Source: Streptomyces luteolus
GTDB lineage: Bacteria > Actinomycetota > Actinomycetes > Streptomycetales > Streptomycetaceae
Length of the DNA: 64,000 bases
Reading direction: 5' to 3'
NCBI RefSeq assembly: GCF_029968015.1
Contig: NZ_JASCIS010000008.1
Coordinates: forward strand, 62,001-126,000
Shown: piece by piece, positions 1 through 8,752 of the stretch
Layout: each line of letters begins with the position of its first letter
How positions within the stretch are numbered: the stretch's first letter is position 1
Notes under the pieces: generated by a model
Database searches by the model: none
What the model was told of the DNA's origin: nothing
Seen by the model: only the letters and a program-made list of their open reading frames with translations
Position numbers and translations under genes: made by a program

Positions 1-213
1 GGCTGGGCCGACGACGTCGAGGAGACCTGGGAGGGCGTGGCCTCGGTGGCGGCGCCGATCCACGACCGGCGCCGGATGCCGGTCGGCGCGGTGGGCGTCA
101 CGGGTGCGGTCGAGCGGGTCTGTGCGGAGGGCGAGCTGCGGTCCGAGCTGGTGGCGGCGGTACGTGATTGTGCTCGTGCCGTGTCCCGGGATCTGGGCGC
201 GGGACGTTTTTAG
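1..213 (+). CDS. gylR: IclR-family glycerol regulator GylR, C-terminal fragment
   Basis: The window opens inside this gene. The last 70 codons read in frame 1 and end at TAG 211-213. The visible part is the end of an IclR effector-binding domain: a VASVAAPIHD strand followed by a PVGAVGVTG turn and a closing helix, which is the typical C-terminus of the family. The DNA-binding domain lies upstream of the window. Known context: in Streptomyces the IclR-type repressor GylR precedes and controls the glycerol operon, and here glpF-glpK-glpD follow on the same strand. The family is clear from sequence. The name GylR rests on the neighbours. Confidence 0.75.
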   Translation, partial: GWADDVEETWEGVASVAAPIHDRRRMPVGAVGVTGAVERVCAEGELRSELVAAVRDCARAVSRDLGAGRF

Positions 214-341
214 CGGCCCCTGAGGCACGACGTCCCGCACCGTCGTCCGGGGCTCGGCACCCCAGGGCCTGCGGCCCCGGACCCTGCTCCCTTTGTCGGC
301 CTGCTCGGCCCCGAACCGGTGGCCCCCTCTTCGGCCTTCGG

Positions 342-930
342 CCTCGTCCTCAATCGCCGGACGGGCTGGATTTGGCCTCGCTCCTCCGGTACCGGGCGGG
401 CTGGATTTGACCTCGCTCCTCCGATACCGGGCGGGCTGGATGGGACCTCGCTCCCCCGATACCCGGATGGGCTGGACGGGGCCTCGCTCCCCAAAACCGG
501 ACGGGACTGGATCACGCCCCGCCACTCCGGGCGCCTCCGACACGGACGAGGATGAATTGGACCTCGCCCCTCCGACACGGACGAGGCTGGATTGTGCCTC
601 GCCCCCCTGGACCGGACGGGCCGGGTCAGGCCTCGCACCCCTGCACCGGACCGGCCGGATCAGGCCTCGCTCTCCAGCACCGGACCGGCCGGTCCAGGCC
701 TCGCACTCCAGCACCGGACCGGCCGGACCAGGCCTCGCTCTCCAGCACCGGACCGGCCGGTCCAGGCCTCGCACTCCAGCACCGGACGGGCCGGGTCAGG
801 CCTCGTCCCTCCGATGCCGACGGGCCGGATCAGGCCTTCCCAATGCCGGGCGGACTCGATTCGGCCTCGCCCCCGAGACGGACAGGCTCGATTCGGCCTC
901 GCTCCCCCGGTGCCGGGCAGGCCGGTCCGA
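342..930. repeat. 34-35 bp tandem repeat array (minisatellite)
   Basis: About 16 head-to-tail degenerate units run from the end of gylR toward glpF. Unit starts (CCTCG) lie near 342, 376, 411, 446, 482, 562, 597, 631, 665, 699, 733, 767, 801, 835, 865 and 897, a spacing of mostly 34 or 35 bp. Each unit carries a CCGGACGGGCTGGAT-like core. Middle units hold the perfect palindrome GGACCGGCCGGTCC. There are no spacers, and the period is not a multiple of three, so the ORFs across it are not coding. With the flanks it fills the 951-bp gap 214-1164. Confidence 0.9.
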
Positions 931-1013
931 ACCCGGCCCCGCGCAGTCCGCATAACGATCGCGACACCGCCCCCACACCTCTTGACGTCCAGTTCACCCG
1001 GAGGCAAAACTGC

Positions 1014-1063
1014 CGTTCATCGGTCGGCATTGTCGAACACCTACCGGTAATGCAAGGTAGAGT
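1014..1063 (+). promoter_or_regulatory. Candidate glpF promoter/operator region
   Basis: This AT-richer stretch between the repeat array and glpF holds an inverted repeat CTACC-N10-GGTAG (1041-1060) and a TAGAGT hexamer at 1058. GylR is expected to act upstream of glpF. I see no canonical -35 at ideal spacing, so the exact promoter is not assigned. Confidence 0.35.
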
Positions 1064-1164
1064 GTCGCAAGGCGGATCGGGCCAACGCCCTCAGCCTGAG
1101 GGCGCGAACCACCGGCGGGACCCGTGGTTCGCCTTCCCCTGGACGAAGGACAAAGGAGTCGCGG

Positions 1165-1929
1165 GTGTCCAGCTCCGACATCTTCATCAGCGAGACCATC
1201 GGTACCGCTGTTCTGATCCTCCTCGGCGGTGGCGTGTGCGCCGCCGTCACGCTGAAGCGCTCGAAGGCCTTCCAGGCCGGCTGGGTCGCCATCGCGTTCG
1301 GTTGGGGCTTCGCGGTCCTCACCGGCGCCTACATCGCCGCCCAGTCCGGCGCGCACCTCAACCCCGCGGTGACCGTCGGCATCGTCCTCAAGGGCGGCGA
1401 GGGCGCCCCCACGTGGGCTGACACCCCGGCGTACTTCGGGGGCGAGCTGCTCGGCGCCATGATCGGCGCGGTGCTGGTATGGCTCGCGTACTACGGCCAC
1501 TTCAAGCTGCACCTGAACGACCCCGAGGTCGCCGAGCAGAAGACCGCGAACCCCGGGCCCGTGCACGGTGTCTTCTTCACCTCCCCCGAGATCCGCAATC
1601 CGCTGCAGAACCTCGTCACCGAGGTCATCGCCACCGCCGTGCTCGTGCTCGCGATCCTGTGCCTGGGCCTCAGCGACGACGGCAAGGGTGTCTCGTGGGG
1701 CGGCTCGCTGATCGTCGCGCTGGTCGTCGTCGGTATCGGTCTCTCCCTGGGCGGGCCCACGGGCTACGCCATCAACCCGGTCCGCGACCTCGGCCCGCGC
1801 ATCGTGCACGCGCTGCTTCCGCTGCCCAACAAGGGCGGATCGGACTGGGGGTACGCCTGGATCCCGGTCGCCGGCCCACTCCTGGGCGGTGCCATAGCGG
1901 CAGGCATCTACAACGTCGCCTTCGCCTGA
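1165..1929 (+). CDS. glpF: Glycerol uptake facilitator (MIP/aquaglyceroporin)
   Basis: Membrane channel for facilitated glycerol entry, first step of the glpFKD pathway. The 254-residue protein has the length and six hydrophobic segments of the MIP family. The first pore loop carries the classic NPA at residues 66-68 (HLNPAVTVG). The second has NPV at 204-206, followed by RDLGPR, which is the glyceroporin signature apart from the third residue. The start is GTG 1165, chosen because AAAGGAG at 1152-1158 sits 6-7 nt upstream. glpK follows after 91 bp on the same strand, so an operon is likely. The function is well supported. The effect of Ala to Val in the second motif is unknown. Confidence 0.93.
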   Translation: MSSSDIFISETIGTAVLILLGGGVCAAVTLKRSKAFQAGWVAIAFGWGFAVLTGAYIAAQSGAHLNPAVTVGIVLKGGEGAPTWADTPAYFGGELLGAMIGAVLVWLAYYGHFKLHLNDPEVAEQKTANPGPVHGVFFTSPEIRNPLQNLVTEVIATAVLVLAILCLGLSDDGKGVSWGGSLIVALVVVGIGLSLGGPTGYAINPVRDLGPRIVHALLPLPNKGGSDWGYAWIPVAGPLLGGAIAAGIYNVAFA

Positions 1930-2020
1930 GCAGCCACCGGACCAGCGGACCACCGGACCACCGGACCACCGACCGGACCAGCGCACAGCGCCGCCGTACA
2001 TGAGACTTCAGGAGCACACA

Positions 2021-3556
2021 GTGACCGACGCACACACCGCAGGGCCCTTCATCGCGGCGATCGACCAGGGCACCACGTCCTCGCGCTGCATCGTCTTCGA
2101 CAAGGACGGCCGGATCGTCTCCGTCGACCAGCGCGAGCACGAGCAGATCTTCCCCAAGCCGGGCTGGGTCGAGCACGACGCCAAGGAGATCTGGGCCAAC
2201 GTCGAGAGCGTGGTCGCCGGGGCGATCGCCAAGGCCGGGATCACCTCCGCCGACGTCAAGGCGATCGGCATCACCAACCAGCGCGAGACCACGCTGCTCT
2301 GGGACAAGCACACCGGCGAGCCGGTGCACAACGCCATCGTCTGGCAGGACACCCGCACCGACGCGCTCTGCAAGGAGCTCGGCCGCAACGTCGGACAGGA
2401 CCGCTTCCGCCGCGAGACGGGCCTGCCGCTCGCCTCGTACTTCGCGGGCCCGAAGGTGCGCTGGCTGCTCGACAACGTCGAGGGTCTGCGCGAGCGCGCC
2501 GAGGCCGGGGACATCCTCTTCGGCACCATGGACTCCTGGGTCATCTGGAACCTGACCGGCGGCACCGACGGCGGCGTGCACGTCACCGACGTCACCAACG
2601 CCTCCCGCACCCTCCTGATGAACCTGCACGAGATGGCCTGGGACGAGCGCATCCTGCACTCGATCGGCATCCCCGCCGCCGTGCTCCCCGAGATCCGCTC
2701 CTCCGCCGAGGTGTACGGCCGCACCAAGGGCGGCGTCCTCGACGGCGTGCCCGTGGCGTCCGCCCTCGGCGACCAGCAGGCGGCCCTGTTCGGCCAGACC
2801 TGCTTCGAGAAGGGCGAGGCCAAGTCCACGTACGGCACCGGCACCTTCATGCTGATGAACACCGGTGACGAGCCCGTGAACTCGTACAACGGACTGCTCA
2901 CCACGGTCGGTTACCAGATCGGCGAGCAGAAGCCCGTCTACGCCCTCGAGGGGTCCATCGCCGTCACCGGCTCCCTCGTGCAGTGGATGCGGGACCAGAT
3001 GGGCCTGATCCAGTCCGCCGCCGAGATCGAGACGCTGGCGTCCTCGGTCGAGGACAACGGCGGCGCGTACTTCGTCCCGGCGTTCTCCGGCCTCTTCGCC
3101 CCGTACTGGCGCTCCGACGCCCGCGGTGTGATCGCCGGTCTGACCCGGTACGTCACCAAGGCGCACATCGCGCGCGCCGTACTGGAAGCCACCGCCTGGC
3201 AGACCCGTGAGATCACCGACGCCATGACGAAGGACTCCGGCGTCGACCTCGCGGCCCTCAAGGTCGACGGCGGCATGACCTCCAACAACCTGCTGATGCA
3301 GACGATCTCCGACTTCACGGACGCGCCGGTGGTGCGCCCCATGGTCGCCGAGACCACCTGCCTCGGTGCGGCCTACGCCGCCGGCCTCGCCGTCGGCTTC
3401 TGGCCGGACACCGACGCCCTGCGCGCCAACTGGCGCCGGGCCGCCGAGTGGACCCCCCGGATGCCCGCCGACCAGCGGGACCGTGAGTACAAGAACTGGC
3501 TCAAGGCCGTCGAGCGGACCATGGGCTGGATCGAGGACGAGACCTCCGGTGACTGA
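2021..3556 (+). CDS. glpK: Glycerol kinase
   Basis: FGGY-family kinase that phosphorylates glycerol to sn-glycerol 3-phosphate with ATP, trapping glycerol entering through GlpF. The protein is 511 residues, normal for GlpK. The N-terminus shows the phosphate-binding [11 protein letters not shown] loop. [10 protein letters not shown], the ITNQRETT and WQDTRT substrate segments, [12 protein letters not shown] and the C-terminal [14 protein letters not shown] signature are all present. I use GTG 2021, with AGGAG at 2010-2014 six bases upstream, rather than the in-frame ATG at 2000, which would leave the ribosome site inside the gene. Second gene of the glycerol operon. Confidence 0.96.
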   Translation: MTDAHTAGPFIAAIDQGTTSSRCIVFDKDGRIVSVDQREHEQIFPKPGWVEHDAKEIWANVESVVAGAIAKAGITSADVKAIGITNQRETTLLWDKHTGEPVHNAIVWQDTRTDALCKELGRNVGQDRFRRETGLPLASYFAGPKVRWLLDNVEGLRERAEAGDILFGTMDSWVIWNLTGGTDGGVHVTDVTNASRTLLMNLHEMAWDERILHSIGIPAAVLPEIRSSAEVYGRTKGGVLDGVPVASALGDQQAALFGQTCFEKGEAKSTYGTGTFMLMNTGDEPVNSYNGLLTTVGYQIGEQKPVYALEGSIAVTGSLVQWMRDQMGLIQSAAEIETLASSVEDNGGAYFVPAFSGLFAPYWRSDARGVIAGLTRYVTKAHIARAVLEATAWQTREITDAMTKDSGVDLAALKVDGGMTSNNLLMQTISDFTDAPVVRPMVAETTCLGAAYAAGLAVGFWPDTDALRANWRRAAEWTPRMPADQRDREYKNWLKAVERTMGWIEDETSGD

Positions 3557-3603
3557 CCCGGCGCTTTCGGCCTCGAGGACGAGCTGACGAGGAGCAAACA
3601 CCC

Positions 3604-5229
3604 ATGAGCACCCCCACTCTGCAGAACGGCCCCGCCTACCCGGCGCTCGGGCTGCACCCGGCGGGCGGTTCGAACCCGAGCCGCGCGGAGACCCGCGAGC
3701 AGCTGGCGAAGGCGACGTACGACCTGCTCGTCGTCGGCGGCGGCATCCTGGGCATCTCCACCGCGTGGCACGCGGCGCAGGCCGGCCTGCGGGTGGCCCT
3801 CGTGGACGCCGGTGACTTCGCCGGTGCCACCTCGTCGGCCTCCTCCAAGCTGCTGCACGGCGGTCTGCGCTACCTGCAGACCGGCGCCGTGAAGCTGGTC
3901 GCGGAGAACCACTTCGAGCGGCGTGCGGTGTCCCGTCAGGTGGCACCGCACCTCGCCAACCCGCTGACGTTCTACCTGCCCGTCTACAAGGGCGGCCCGC
4001 ACGGTGCGGCGAAGCTGGGCGCGGGCGTGTTCGCGTACAGCGCCCTGTCCGCCTTCGGGGACGGCGTCGGCCACCTGCTGTCGCCCGCCAAGGCCGCGCA
4101 GGACGTGCCGGAGCTGCGCACGGACAACCTGAAGGCCGTGGCCGTGTACGGCGACGACCAGATGAACGACGCGCGGATGGCCCTGATGACGGTCCGCGCG
4201 GCGGTCGAGGCGGGCGCCGTCGTCCTCAACCACGCCGAGGTCACCGGCCTTCGCTTCACCAAGGGCCGGGTCACGGGCGCCGAGCTCAAGGACCGTCAGT
4301 CGGGTGACGAGTTCGGCGTGAACGCCCGGCTCGTGCTGAACGCCACCGGCCCGTGGGTGGACCACCTGCGCCGGATGGAGGACGAGAACGCGGCGCCGTC
4401 CATCCGCCTCTCCAAGGGCGCGCACCTGGTCCTCAAGCGCACCGCGCCCTGGAAGGCCGCCCTGGCCACGCCGATCGACAAGTACCGCATCACGTTCGCC
4501 CTGCCCTGGGAGGACATGCTGCTGCTCGGCACCACGGACGAGGAGTACGAGGGCGACCCCCGGGACGTGTCGGTGACCGAGCAGGACACCGCGCAGATCC
4601 TGGACGAGGCGGCGTTCTCGATCCGGGACCAGCAGCTGTCCCGTGACCTGATCACGTACGCCTTCGCGGGTCTGCGGGTGCTGCCGGGCGGTCCCGGCGA
4701 CACCTCCAAGGCGAAGCGCGAGACGGTCGTCAGCGAGGGCCGCGGCGGCATGCTGTCGGTGGCGGGCGGCAAGTGGACGACGTTCCGGCACATCGGGCGC
4801 ACGATCATGAACAAGCTGGCGGAGCTGCCCGGTCACCCGCTCGGCGAGGACATGCAGCCGATCTCGCAGCTGCCCAAGAAGATTCCGCTGCCCGGTATCT
4901 CGAACCCGAACGCGGTGGCGCACCGGCTGCTCGTGGATGGCGGTACGCCGGGTCCGCGGATGTCGGCCGACACCGCGCGGCACCTGGCCACGCACTACGG
5001 CTCGCTGTCCTTCGACATCGCGCGCCTGGCCAACGAGGACCCGGCGCTCGCGGAGCGCATACACCCGGACGCCCCGGAGATCTGGGCGCAGGTCGCGTAC
5101 GCCCGTGACCACGAGTGGGCGGAGACCGCGGACGACGTGCTGCGGCGCCGTACGACGCTGACGATCCGGGGGCTGGCCACGGACGAGGTGCGGGGCAGGG
5201 TCGAGTCCATGCTGGGCTCCGACAAGTAG
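3604..5229 (+). CDS. glpD: Glycerol-3-phosphate dehydrogenase (FAD-dependent, aerobic)
   Basis: Oxidises glycerol 3-phosphate to dihydroxyacetone phosphate and passes electrons to the respiratory quinone pool at the membrane. The 541-residue protein starts with a short extension and then the FAD dinucleotide-binding fold: LLVVGGGILG at residues 41-50 and VALVDAGDFAGATSSASSKL. HGGLRYL follows at 85-91, the GlpD fingerprint. The C-terminal DAO_C domain (residues about 410-540) contains the RDHEWAETADDVLRRRTTL segment typical of the family. AGGAG lies just upstream of ATG 3604. Last gene of the operon, ended by a hairpin. Confidence 0.96.
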   Translation: MSTPTLQNGPAYPALGLHPAGGSNPSRAETREQLAKATYDLLVVGGGILGISTAWHAAQAGLRVALVDAGDFAGATSSASSKLLHGGLRYLQTGAVKLVAENHFERRAVSRQVAPHLANPLTFYLPVYKGGPHGAAKLGAGVFAYSALSAFGDGVGHLLSPAKAAQDVPELRTDNLKAVAVYGDDQMNDARMALMTVRAAVEAGAVVLNHAEVTGLRFTKGRVTGAELKDRQSGDEFGVNARLVLNATGPWVDHLRRMEDENAAPSIRLSKGAHLVLKRTAPWKAALATPIDKYRITFALPWEDMLLLGTTDEEYEGDPRDVSVTEQDTAQILDEAAFSIRDQQLSRDLITYAFAGLRVLPGGPGDTSKAKRETVVSEGRGGMLSVAGGKWTTFRHIGRTIMNKLAELPGHPLGEDMQPISQLPKKIPLPGISNPNAVAHRLLVDGGTPGPRMSADTARHLATHYGSLSFDIARLANEDPALAERIHPDAPEIWAQVAYARDHEWAETADDVLRRRTTLTIRGLATDEVRGRVESMLGSDK

Positions 5230-5269
5230 CCCCCAGGGGGCTACGCCCCCGGACCCCCTGCTCCTCAAG

Positions 5270-5302
5270 CGCCGGAGAGGCTCAGTTCGAGCCCCTCCGG
5301 CG
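5270..5302 (+). terminator. Hairpin terminator after glpD
   Basis: Inverted repeat with arms CGCCGGAGAGGCTC and GAGCCCCTCCGGCG separated by a short loop, lying between convergent glpD and the MFS gene. It lacks a T-run, as is usual in Streptomyces, and belongs to the dispersed GCCCCTCCGGCG element family seen at other gene ends here. Confidence 0.7.
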
Positions 5303-5370
5303 TTCTCGTTCGTCGGCTGCGCCGTCGTGGCTGATCGCGCCCCGCGGCGGAACCGCACATGTCACAGCCC

Positions 5371-5431
5371 CGCGCCCCTAAAAACCAACCAGCGCGCCCC
5401 TGAAAACCAACCAGCGCGCCCCTCAAGAGCC
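5371..5431. repeat. 22-bp tandem repeat, 2.7 copies
   Basis: Units starting CGCGCCCCT followed by AAAACCAACCAG begin at 5371, 5393 and 5415 (the last is partial). It lies in the gap between the converging ends of glpD and the MFS gene. Confidence 0.75.
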
Positions 5432-5433
5432 AC

Positions 5434-6831
5434 TCAGGGCGAGACCTCTTCCAGGCGCCGCCCGGCGGTCTCCTCCGCGCCGAAGCCCGCGACGACCGCG
5501 CCCGCGAGGGCGACTCCGCCCAGGACCAGGAAGACCGTGCCGATGTCGCCGCCCGCGTACACCGCGCCGACCGCGATCGGGCCGAAGATGACGCCGAGGC
5601 GGTTGAACGCGCCGCCGACGCTGCTGCCGAGGGCCCGCATCCGGGTCGGGAAGAGCTCCGGTGTGTAGACGTACAGGCAGATATTGGAGCCGAAGAAGAA
5701 CACCGCGGCAAGCGACGTCCAGACCAGGACTTGCACCGGCGTGCTCGCGCCGAGCCAGGCGAGGACGAGCAGGACGGCCGCCGCGCCGCCGAGGCAGGAC
5801 GTGATGACGCGGCGCCGGCCTGCCCGGTCGACGGTGAGGGCCGCGACCAGGCAGCCGAGGAGGCCCGCGCAGGACGTGACGGTGGAGTAGAGCAGGGCGT
5901 CCGAGAGGGAGAGGTCGTACCGGTTCTGGTAGATCGTCGGGAGCCAGGACATGATGCCGTAGTTGACGAAGTAGCCGGTGAACCAGAGCCCGCCGATGAC
6001 GAGGGTGCGGCGGCGGTAGCGGCCGCTGAAGAGGCCGCGCAGGCCCGAGGAGCCCTCGCCGGGCGGGGTGACGGGCAGGGCCTCGCCGACCGGGGGCAGC
6101 GGTTTGCCGGTGGCGCGCTCGACCGCGGTCTCGATGCGGACCATGGTCGCCTCGGCCTCCTCGGTCCTGCCGTGCTCGGCGAGCCAGCGCGGGGACTCGG
6201 GCACGGCCTTCTGCACGAGGACGCAGAGCACCCCGGGGATCGCGGCGAGCGCGTACATCCAGCGCCAGCCGAGGATCGGCACCACCCAGGCGGCGACGAG
6301 GGCGCCGACGGTGAGGCCGGCCGGGAAGACGAGTTCGTAGAGAAGTACGAAGCGGCCGCGCTTGTGGCTGCGGGTGATCTCGGCGATGAAGGTGGCCGCG
6401 ACCGGGACCTCACCGCCGATCGCCAGGCCCTGGACGAAGCGCAGCGCCATGAACTGCTCGGGCGAGGTGGTCGCGGCGAGGGCCAGGTTGGCGAGGCTGG
6501 AGATTCCGATGCAGAGGGCGATGACCTTGACACGGCCGATGCGGTCGGCGAGCCGGCCGGACAGGAGCGCGCCGACGAGCATGCCGAGGGAGCCGATGGT
6601 GAGCATCAGCGTGGCGGCCGAGGTGGACAGCTGCCACTCGGCGCGCAGCTCGGGCATCGCGTAGGCGATGAGGAGCTGGTCGAAGGCCTCGAAGAAGGTC
6701 ACGGCGCCGACGATGAGGCGGACGGTGACGTGCCAGCGGCTGAGCGGCAGTCTCTCGAAGCGGGCGGAAATCGAGGCCCGGACGGCGCTGCCCGGCGTGG
6801 GGCGCGGCGTGTCGGGGGCGTTGAGCGTCAT
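5434..6831 (-). CDS. MFS transporter, metabolite:H+ symporter type
   Basis: Inner-membrane transporter of the major facilitator superfamily, 465 residues with about 12 hydrophobic segments. After an N-terminal cytoplasmic stretch the first helix reads FFEAFDQLLIAYAMPEL. The loop 2-3 signature is GRLADRIGRVKVIA, and the second half has a matching loop with TVDRAGRRRVI. PESPRWLAE after helix 6 is typical of the sugar and aromatic-acid porter branches. The gene diverges from the catabolic operon starting at 7147 across a gap with two palindromes, so it probably imports the operon's substrate. The substrate is not determinable from sequence. Confidence 0.85.
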   Translation of the reverse strand: MTLNAPDTPRPTPGSAVRASISARFERLPLSRWHVTVRLIVGAVTFFEAFDQLLIAYAMPELRAEWQLSTSAATLMLTIGSLGMLVGALLSGRLADRIGRVKVIALCIGISSLANLALAATTSPEQFMALRFVQGLAIGGEVPVAATFIAEITRSHKRGRFVLLYELVFPAGLTVGALVAAWVVPILGWRWMYALAAIPGVLCVLVQKAVPESPRWLAEHGRTEEAEATMVRIETAVERATGKPLPPVGEALPVTPPGEGSSGLRGLFSGRYRRRTLVIGGLWFTGYFVNYGIMSWLPTIYQNRYDLSLSDALLYSTVTSCAGLLGCLVAALTVDRAGRRRVITSCLGGAAAVLLVLAWLGASTPVQVLVWTSLAAVFFFGSNICLYVYTPELFPTRMRALGSSVGGAFNRLGVIFGPIAVGAVYAGGDIGTVFLVLGGVALAGAVVAGFGAEETAGRRLEEVSP

Positions 6832-6968
6832 ACGGGGACTCCGCGGCGATGAGGGAGCGGGGAACGTCGAACGGGGTACGGCGTACGGGAGGGACGGCGC
6901 AGCGCAGATTCTGCTTGCTGGCGCCGGTGGGCGGAACCCGGGCGGACGTGTCGGGTTAGCGCAAAGTT

Positions 6969-7074
6969 TCTAAGCGCTTAAGTTGTATCGCCCTCCTCCC
7001 GTGGGTCGTCAAGAGTCTGGGCAGCAAAAGAAGTCACGACGGGGTCTTGCGCCGAAAATATCTAAGCCCTTAGA
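6969..7074. promoter_or_regulatory. Divergent control region with two related palindromes
   Basis: In the 315-bp gap between the MFS gene and the aldehyde dehydrogenase lie two similar sites: TCTAAGCGCTTAAG around 6969-6982 (perfect core TAAGCGCTTA at 6971-6980) and the palindrome TCTAAGCCCTTAGA at 7061-7074. Their similarity suggests one dimeric regulator acting on both promoters. The FadR-type protein at 18040 or the MarR protein at 17290 are candidates. Nothing else is evident in the gap. Confidence 0.55.
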
Positions 7075-7146
7075 TTTCTAGCGCTGAGACGGCGCTGAGA
7101 CGGACCGCCGCTGCAAGCCGCTGCAAGCCGCCGCAAGGAGACCCGC

Positions 7147-8730
7147 ATGACCCCGACTCCCCCGGACGAGGCGCTCCCGGTCCCCCCGGACGAGGCGCTC
7201 CCGGTCCCCCCGGACGAGGCGCTCCCGGTCCCCCCGGACGAGGCGTTCCCGATCCCTCCGGACGAGGCACTGATCGCCGGAGCCTGGCGCCGTGGCACGG
7301 GCGCGCCGACCGAGACCGTCGACCCAGCCACCGGACGCACGCTCGCCACCGTGCACGCGGCCACCGTCGAGGAGGTCGCCGAGGCGGCCGAGGCCGCGGC
7401 GCGGGCTGCAGCCGACCCCCGCTGGCGCGACCTGCTCCCCCACCAGCGCGCCCGACTCCTCACCCGTATCGCGGAGTTGATCGACGCGGAGGCGGACGGC
7501 CTGGCTGCGCTGCAGACCGCCGACACCGGCAAGGCGCTCACCGAGACGCGTGCCCTGGTCGCGAGCGCGGCGGGCACGTTCCGGTACACCGCCGCCGCCC
7601 TGGAGACCGCCGAGGAGTCCATCACCCCGGCGCGCGGGGCGTACGTGACGATGAGCGTGTACGAGCCGATCGGCGTCGTCGGCGCGATCAACCCGTGGAA
7701 CTCGCCGGTCGCGAGCGACGCGCAGAAGCTCGCCCCGGCCCTCGCCGGCGGCAACGCGGTGCTGCTCAAGCCCGCCGACTGGACGCCGCTCGTGTCGCTC
7801 GCGCTCGGCCGTCTGGTGACCCGGGCCCTCGACGAACTCGGCCTGCCCACCGCCCTGTTGGCGGTGTTGCCGGGGCGCGGCAGTGTGGTGGGGGACGCGA
7901 TCGTGCGGGATCCGCGGGTCGGCAAGGTGTCGTTCACCGGTGGCACGTCGACCGGGCGCACCCTCGCCCACGCGGCCGCCGAGAAGCTGATGCCGGTCTC
8001 CCTGGAGCTGGGCGGCAAGTCGCCGACGGTCGTCCTCGCCGACGCCGATGTCGAACAGGCCCTCGCCGGGGTGATGTTCGGGGTGTTCTCGTCCAGCGGC
8101 CAGTCCTGCATCGCCGGTTCGCGGCTCTTCGTGGCACGTGCGCTGTACGACGAGTTTGTCAGTGAACTAGCCCAGCGGGTGCGGAAGTTGAGGGTGGGCC
8201 CGGGTACAGACCCGGCCACGCAGGTCGCGCCTCTCGTGCATCACAAGCACCGGGACGCGGTCGCCGCGTACGTGGACCTGGCCCGCTCGGAGGGCGCCCG
8301 GGTGCTCGCCGGTGGTGCCGTGCCGGAGGGCGAGGCGTACGCCGACGGCGCGTACTACCTGCCGACCGTGCTCGACGGGCTCACCAACGACGCCCGGGTC
8401 TGCCAGGAGGAGATCTTCGGGCCGGTGCTCGTCGCGCTGCCCTTCGACGACGAGGACGACCTGGTCGACCGAGCCAACGCCTCCGTCTACGGCCTGGCCT
8501 GCGGGATCTGGACGCGGGACCACCGGGCCGCCTGGCGGATCGCGCGCCGCATCGAGGCGGGCACCGTCTGGATCAACACGTACAAGCAGTTCAGCATCTC
8601 CACCCCGTTCGGCGGCATGAAGGACAGCGGCCTCGGCCGGGAGAAGGGCCGGGACGGCATCCGCCGGTACCAGCGCCAGAAGTCCCTCTACTGGGGCACC
8701 TCCGAGTCCCCGCTGCCCTGGGCCAACTGA
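7147..8730 (+). CDS. Aldehyde dehydrogenase (NAD(P)+-dependent) with N-terminal octapeptide repeats
   Basis: Oxidises an aldehyde to its acid. First gene of the catabolic operon. The 527 residues include a full ALDH domain from about residue 42: PWNSP with Asn185, LLKPAD with Lys208, the general-base Glu287 in LELGGKSP and catalytic Cys321 in SSSGQSC. The C-terminal GGMKDSGLGREKG segment is also typical. Residues 6-41 are an oddity: almost five copies of PPDEALPV encoded by a 24-bp tandem repeat. Family enzymes begin near ALIAGAWRRG, so the repeat is an added tail. ATG 7147 follows GCAAGGAGAC. The substrate is unknown, but the context suggests an aromatic or semialdehyde intermediate. Confidence 0.93.
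   Translation: MTPTPPDEALPVPPDEALPVPPDEALPVPPDEAFPIPPDEALIAGAWRRGTGAPTETVDPATGRTLATVHAATVEEVAEAAEAAARAAADPRWRDLLPHQRARLLTRIAELIDAEADGLAALQTADTGKALTETRALVASAAGTFRYTAAALETAEESITPARGAYVTMSVYEPIGVVGAINPWNSPVASDAQKLAPALAGGNAVLLKPADWTPLVSLALGRLVTRALDELGLPTALLAVLPGRGSVVGDAIVRDPRVGKVSFTGGTSTGRTLAHAAAEKLMPVSLELGGKSPTVVLADADVEQALAGVMFGVFSSSGQSCIAGSRLFVARALYDEFVSELAQRVRKLRVGPGTDPATQVAPLVHHKHRDAVAAYVDLARSEGARVLAGGAVPEGEAYADGAYYLPTVLDGLTNDARVCQEEIFGPVLVALPFDDEDDLVDRANASVYGLACGIWTRDHRAAWRIARRIEAGTVWINTYKQFSISTPFGGMKDSGLGREKGRDGIRRYQRQKSLYWGTSESPLPWAN
7162..7272. repeat. 24-bp in-frame tandem repeat in the aldehyde dehydrogenase gene
   Basis: Units begin at 7162, 7186, 7210, 7234 and 7258 (the last is partial). 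The first three are identical, and the fourth has three changes. It encodes PPDEALPV repeats. Confidence 0.95.
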
Positions 8731-8752
8731 TCACCCCCGTCGGAGAGTTCCT

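Noticed and set aside
342..930. CRISPR array
   Set aside because: Units are directly adjacent with no unique spacers, and no cas gene is nearby.
168..1421. Several plus- and minus-strand ORFs over the minisatellite
   Set aside because: The 34-35 bp period shifts frame each unit, so the open frames come from lack of stops in GC-rich repeats.
1772..3946. 724-residue open frame on the minus strand opposite glpK
   Set aside because: Antisense shadow of a high-GC gene. Arg/Gly/Ala-rich with no motif, while glpK is intact on the plus strand.
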